This document shows, in pieces, positions 58,595 to 64,000 of a stretch of 64,000 nucleotides of DNA. The stretch's first letter is position 1, and each line of letters opens with the position of its first letter. The notes beneath the pieces were generated by a model. That model had not been told where the DNA came from and did not search any database. It saw nothing but the letters and a program-made list of their open reading frames with translations. A program made the translations under genes and the position numbers. This DNA comes from Ficedula albicollis (taxonomy: Eukaryota > Chordata > Aves > Passeriformes > Muscicapidae): positions 24,856,241-24,920,240 of the forward strand of contig NC_021700.1 in assembly GCF_000247815.1 (NCBI RefSeq). Direction: 5' to 3'.

Positions 58595-58678
58595 TGGTAG
58601 AAGATGATGAAGACGATTTCCCTACAGTACGTCCTGATGGAGATTTTGTGCATAACAGTAACAGCAGTAAAGAAAAAT
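58595..58678 (+). CDS. CERT1: CERT1 coding exon 6 (residues 199-226, plus one base)
   Basis: Joined to exon 5 it encodes [20 protein letters not shown] and then NSNSSKEK, 28 codons, leaving one base (T) for a Leu codon completed by exon 7. This is the acidic linker of the middle region. It is the most variable of the six exons: the part after DDFPT differs from the human sequence at several sites, as expected for a disordered linker. Donor T|gtaagt at 58679. Confidence 0.95.
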
Positions 58679-60623
58679 GTAAGTGTGTCCCAGTTTTTTG
58701 AGTGATGAAAATCAGAATGAATGGCATGGTGATAAGTCTGGTACAAGACAGGTGTTTTATGCTCTTTTCTAAGCAGAAAACGGCAAGAATAGTTATTTAA
58801 GTGTATGTGAATACAAGTTCTTAATCACGTTATAATTCCTTAGCAGCTTTTTGTGATTCTGTGAGTTATTCCTAATTCACACAAATACTAATGCAAACTT
58901 GTTAAGTGGACATTTCCTATTCTGTGTCTAAAGTCATTATCTCTACAAAATTCTGTTTAAAGGGCTGCGTTATTCAAATATTGGGAGTTGAGATTTTGTA
59001 ACAAGTTATTACAAGTGTTTAGGAGTTTGGAGTTCAGTCCTGTTTTGCTTAGGGATGTCCCCTTATGGTTTTCCCAACTATTAATGCTATGGAATGGTTA
59101 AGCTAACACTGTTACTGATTCTCACTTATCATAATTTTAGTGCTTTTTTGCTGTCCTTTTCATTGCTATAATGTTCAAATTCTGATTTTTATTATTATCA
59201 TAAATGAACTAGTTATTGTACTCACTGTACCTGTGCAGCAAATGTGAAGAACTCATGCAAGTATTGCTGTTTGAGAAATCTGGTAGTTCTGGCCTGAAGA
59301 AAGTTGTGTATGCATTTAAATTGTATTTGCATTCTTCTTTGACCTTCTCATGTTTTCTGACTGAAATATTGTAGCGTTTACACTTCTACTTGTTGGCGAT
59401 TCAGTTAGTCCTAAGGTTTTTCTTAGACTTGATTCACAAAGCTTGGGAGTTGCACCTCCAGTTTCAAGTGTGATGGAATCTCCCAATCTACTCATCAGAA
59501 ATGTTTTCTAAAATGAAAATACTTCCATGAAGAATCTAGAAAATACAGGGCAAAACAAGCCTTTTCTGTATATTCTGTTTCTTTTTAATTGGCTGTTGTT
59601 TCCATATATTATATATTTCCTTTTTGTATTTAAGTGCTTTTTCTAGAGCATATCCATAACTGTTGTGATGGAAGAGGAAAAGAAAGGGAATGGAAGGAGC
59701 TTTTCAGGTTACTTCCATAATTCATCACATAAGTAGATTTTTCTACTGAGGTTTAATTTTAATGCTGATTTCAGAGATTAAGTAGCATAAAATTGAAGCT
59801 TTGAAGCAAGTGTAAACAGATGTATGGTACCACTAACCCTATAGTCTGTATTAAATTGTACTTTTTTTTTTTTTTAGTACTGTTAAGTTAGATGTCAGAA
59901 AACTGAAAAAGCCTTCCTTAATGAATGTTAAGTAAGAGTTTAATTTTACTGCATGATTCATTATGGAAGTGATGTCTTTGTCAAACTCAATTTTTGTACA
60001 ATCATGTAGGAGTTTCAGCTTAATTCACCTGTATAAAATTTTTTCATATCTATGTTGTTCTAGCACATCTGCAATATCTATGCATATACTATGGGGAATG
60101 TCATTAGGAAAGTGTATTTTTAATGCAGCTGGTCACCAAGCTTTTGGGAACTTACATGCTAAGAAATTGGTACTTGGTGTTATGGATGCCTGTATAAACT
60201 TACTCATTATAGCTTCTACAGGAAATAATTATGCAAACCCTTGTCTTTTGCAGAACTTCTAATTCCAGTTGTTATGAGTCCTATAGTCCATTAAATTTGC
60301 TTTCCATCAATTATTTCTATGAAAATATTTATCACCATTTCAGTTTTTCTGTGCCTCACTTTGATTTCTAATGGCTAAATTCATTAAATATTTAGTAGCT
60401 GAATGCTCACGCAAAGCTTGATTAGAAATGAAAAATTAGACTCTCTGTCTTAAAGTGGAATTGTAAGTGATACAGTGAGAGAGGTAGGTGTTTCAGGTTG
60501 AGACAGGCGTGCTTATGTATTGGGCAGGAAAAAAGGTCAGACTAACTGGCAATGAAAGATTTATCTTCAACTTCACCATTTTTAAAGCTTAGCCTCAGAA
60601 CAACTGTTTAAATTTGGTTTCTC

Positions 60624-60671
60624 AAATTTCAGGTTCTCTTCCTGAAATTTCTGTCCCATCCTGGGACAGAA
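60624..60671. repeat. Two abutting perfect hairpins
   Basis: Hairpin 1: aaatttcagg, 7-base loop, cctgaaattt (60624-60650, 10 perfect pairs). Hairpin 2: ctgtccca, 3-base loop, tgggacag (60651-60669, 8 perfect pairs). Hairpin 2 can be extended to 10 pairs by using the last two bases of hairpin 1. There is no spacer between them. Confidence 0.85.
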
Positions 60672-61550
60672 CAATCTTCTCAACTGTGCCTTGTGGTTGC
60701 CTGTTTATTCTGAGACCGTTCTCCTTTCAATGCTTCAGGAAGTGAGGCATAGGTTCAACCTCTTAATTTAGCTTACTGTGATATGGAGGAGTGTTTAAGC
60801 CTACTGTTCAAACTACTAGTTTGAACCAATCCAAATCTCAAATCATTAGATTTAAGACTGACCTAAGAGACCATATTCACATTGAGTTTTGCAGTTTGTT
60901 CTCTGGGTAGGAGAAGAAAGTTAATGCAATTACGGACATTTGTGTACTATTCTGAAGGTGATTTAGATAAGGGAGGCTTTTTGTTTTCTGTGTTCTATGT
61001 ATATTTAAGTGAAGAGATAAGTAGAGTACTATGAAGTTGTTTAAATACCTTGGTCACTTTCCAGTTAGAAGATCTGGTAACTGGAATGATGATCATTTCT
61101 GTAAAACACCAAGGTCTGGTGTCTGGCCAATGCATATTTGCCCACTGGGATCTTATATTCAGGAATGTAGAATCTTGATCTCTAAGTGTTCCCATTCATC
61201 CCCTCCAGAAAGAGAACATATTTGGATTTAAATTTTCTAAGAATAGGAAGAGCAGGTGTAACCTACTTAAGGAACTACCTGGAAGATGTTTTTTCTACTG
61301 GAATTATAAAGATCAAAATGGTACAAAGGCTGAAGGAGAGAAACTTGATGTAAATTGCAGCAGAGATTTATGTTGGATTTTTGTGCTTTGAATGGAGGAA
61401 AAATATTTTCCAAAATACTGCTGAAAAATTTGGGTTCTTAGAGGAAAACTAATCATATTGATCCTATTGCAATTCAAAGAAGATAGCAACAATAGGGATC
61501 AAGAAATGGATTATGGACACAAATGTTTATTTTTCACTTTGAATTAGTTT

Positions 61551-62145
61551 AGTGACATAAAATGTTAAGGGGGTATAAAATGGAAAAATTGGGAGAACAT
61601 CTTACTACTTACTGTCTTTAGAGTACTTTTCTGTTTCTCTGGAAAACATATGTGATCAAACAGTGGGAAGGTGTTACCAGCAGAATTTTGGGAACAAGAA
61701 GAGAAAACACCTATCCTGACAGACACAGAGGTCTAGGAGAGAACATATGTGATCAAACAGTGGGAAGGTGTTACCAGCAGAATTTTGGGAACGAGAAGAG
61801 AAAACACCTATCCTAACAGACACAGAGGTCTAGGAGAGAAAAGCTAAGGAGCTATTGAAAGTTAAAGACTAGCATGAAGAATTTCCTATATGAAACAGTG
61901 ACATAAAATGTTAAGGGGGTATAAAATGGAAAAGATGGGAGAACATCTTACTACTTACTGTCTTTAGAGTACTTTTCTGTTTCTCTGGAAAACATATGTG
62001 ATCAAACAGTGGGAAGGTGTTACCAGCAGAATTTTGGGAACAAGAAGAGAAAACACCTATCCTGACAGACACAGAGGTCTAGGAGAGAAAAGCTAAGGAG
62101 CTATTGAAAGTTAAAGACTGGCATGAAGAATTTCCTGTATGAAAT
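61551..62145. repeat. Nested direct-repeat array (A-B-B'-C-A-B-C)
   Basis: Block A 61551-61644, B 61645-61741, B' 61742-61838, C 61839-61896, then A 61897-61990, B 61991-62087 and C 62088 to about 62145. The long period is 346 and the short period 97. The outer B copies agree with each other (aacaagaag, tcctgaca), while B' differs (aacgagaag, tcctaaca). A and C copies differ at a few bases. Confidence 0.93.
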
Positions 62146-63241
62146 ACAAGAGAAAAAAAATCAGAAGTAGAGCATAGACGGGATAATGAAAAATGAACTG
62201 CCTGAGAGATGTTGAAGTTGAAATTAGGGCGGGAGACAAATTATCCTGCTTTTTTCAGTTGATGGCATGCAATTTGATAACCAAAGAGCAGTTGCAACAA
62301 TAAGAACCCTTTCCTATTACTCTTTACCTTTAAACATAGAGCTGTAGATGCCTGATTTAATTTTGGAATAATTGTTCTGTAGCTGACATGAAAAAAAAAA
62401 GTGTGAAAAAGGAATTGAAAAGATGTTTGGTCTCTCCAAATAGAAAATCTCACAAGTACTTATGAAGTGCTGAAGCTCATTTGTTCCTGAGATTGGGGTC
62501 ATCTCCCAATACATTTCAGAAAGACAGATGATTCTTGTGATTAGGAAAGAACCAAAATACTTGCATCCATCATAAGAAACCTGTTGAGTGACCATCTCTT
62601 CAAAGAAATATGTTTTACATCCTTCTGTATTCATTTTTGCCCTAACTGTAATGGCTGAAAAACTTCAGTTACTGACTTAAGGGCTGCAGCTCTGCATCAC
62701 ACTTACTGAGACTAGTCATTAAAGAATGGCTTAGAACTGTATGGAAGTGTTAATGAGATGTGACTGAGACCTAGAAAGGGAAGAGAGTTCTCTTTTCCAG
62801 AAAATTAAGCTGTGTTGTCATATTTCCCTTAAATTCTACTGCAGAGATTTCTGAAATTATTTATATAATGTTGTAACAAGTGGCAGTTTCTTCTGCGTGT
62901 CTACAGATTTCCTAATTGAGAGAGAAAAATCACATATGTAAGCATTATAGCTGTGCTGTTAAGCCTTCATATGAACATAGCCTACACCAACAAGAGGAAT
63001 TATTAGTGTGAAACCGTCTTTCTCAGTTGTGATGTATTATCGACAAAGTTCTTGTATAATTTTAATTATTTTCAGTGGAGTTGCTGTATCACCTCCTTTC
63101 CAGCTTATGCCACCTTCAGTCTCACTCCCCTCTGTGTTCCCTCTGCAGCTGTTGGGGAGGGAGGGTACTCTGTTCATTACCATTTCTGAAACAGTTTTTC
63201 CATTCTGTTGCTTTCCTATGTTTTTTTACTTCAGCCCTCAT

Positions 63242-63367
63242 CGTCTTTACCTTTTACAGAATGTTCTTGATCAGCATGACAGAAAAAGTTGTGTTCTACC
63301 GTAGCGTCTTTACCTTTTACAGAATGTTCTTGATCAGCATGAAAGAAAAAGTTGTGTTCTACCATAG
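63242..63367. repeat. 63-bp tandem duplication
   Basis: The unit from 'cgtctttaccttttacagaa' to 'gttctaccgtag' is repeated at 63305-63367 with two visible differences (gacag/gaaag, ccgtag/ccatag). Confidence 0.93.
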
Positions 63368-63501
63368 TATATGTGCTTCTTGAAGTATTTGAAGTCATGT
63401 ATAATCTGTAATCACTTCTTTGAAAACGAGTTTAGTATATGTGCTTCTTGAAGTATTTGAAGTCATTTATAATCTGTAATCACTTCTTTGAGAACGAGTT
63501 T
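63368..63501. repeat. 68-bp tandem duplication, abutting the 63-bp one
   Basis: The unit beginning 'tatatgtgcttcttgaagta' at 63368 recurs at 63436 with small changes (atgtata/atttata, gaaaacg/gagaacg). It starts at the base after the previous duplication ends. Confidence 0.92.
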
Positions 63502-64000
63502 GATTCCTTCTAAAAGGGGGGCATATAAAAACTCTAGAGACTTAAACCACTGCTGAAGACCATGTGATGACTGCTTTCTGTTCCCAAAGTGCAGACACTG
63601 TGCTCTATTGTTACAGAGTGAAGTTCTGCTCTGCTCTTGCAGACAAATAAACTTGATATTAATTTGTACTTTTTAAACTGTAAAAGTGGTATGTTGACAG
63701 ACTGGAGAAAAAAATATCAAGCCAGGTGATAAGTCATAAGCTTGGTCTCTGGCAATAGCAGGAGTTACTTTAACTTGCTGAGTTCAGTCAGCTTCAATTT
63801 GAGTGTTACTTCTGCTTTGTAGTATTTTCTGACATTCATGTGCAGTGCTTGGTATGTTATTATGTCAACCTACGTAGCAGTGTGACATATAATAGGTACT
63901 TTTTTTTGTCACACATTTTAAATAACTTGTTTAAATAGCCTTAGCAACAGATGGTCTGGTTGACAGCATGAAGCAGTTCTTGGAACTGTAAAACTCACAG

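Larger units (their letters stand above)
58679..64000 (+). other. CERT1 intron 6, first 5.3 kb
   Basis: AT-rich intron running off the window. The next CERT1 exon, expected to begin with FPHVTPKG-like coding sequence, is not present. It contains adjacent hairpins at 60624-60671, a duplication array at 61551-62145 and a double tandem duplication at 63242-63501. Confidence 0.75.

Overview
This is a bird nuclear genome window. The evidence is a vertebrate gene with small GT-AG exons spread over very large introns, AT-rich introns with one sharp CpG island, several CR1 LINE copies on both strands, and LTRs that resemble bird endogenous-retrovirus LTRs, songbird ones in particular. In the bird genomes I know, the region corresponding to human 5q13 lies on chromosome Z, so a Z origin is likely but inferred.

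The only gene supported with confidence is CERT1 (COL4A3BP), the ceramide transfer protein, on the + strand. Six coding exons are visible: 5476-5571, 9480-9614, 32957-33073, 56587-56694, 57490-57628 and 58595-58678. They join in frame to give residues 1-226: the whole N-terminal PH domain, the serine-rich regulatory motif with Ser132 at its usual position, and the start of the coiled-coil middle region. The FFAT motif and START domain must lie beyond 64000. The first exon sits in a CpG island (about 4510-6230). The island holds three ACTACA-type (ZNF143/Staf-like) boxes, YY1-like sites, an E2F site and a GC box, a typical divergent promoter. In vertebrates the head-to-head neighbour is POLK, so 1-4500 is probably POLK first-intron sequence on the - strand. 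I could find no POLK coding exon here.

The rest is intron with repeats. There are CR1 fragments at 641-739 (-), 10150-10556 (+), 21541-23641 (+), 28345-29086 (-), 48779-49235 (-) and 49250-50518 (+). LTRs lie at 18034-19765, 23642-24260 and 30420-31377. Many short local direct duplications occur (periods 41 to 346 bp), including two arrays in which a partial unit is sandwiched between two full units, and one place where two different units are each doubled back to back.

Three very long pure-C runs (439, 1088 and 549 bases, all C on the + strand) are almost certainly assembly or gap-filling artefacts. The largest is immediately preceded by a 15-base match to an Illumina adapter. I see no sign of a previously undescribed multi-gene system. 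The points most worth a second look are the adapter/poly-C junctions, the duplication arrays, the back-to-back hairpins at 60624-60671 and the promoter motif cluster.
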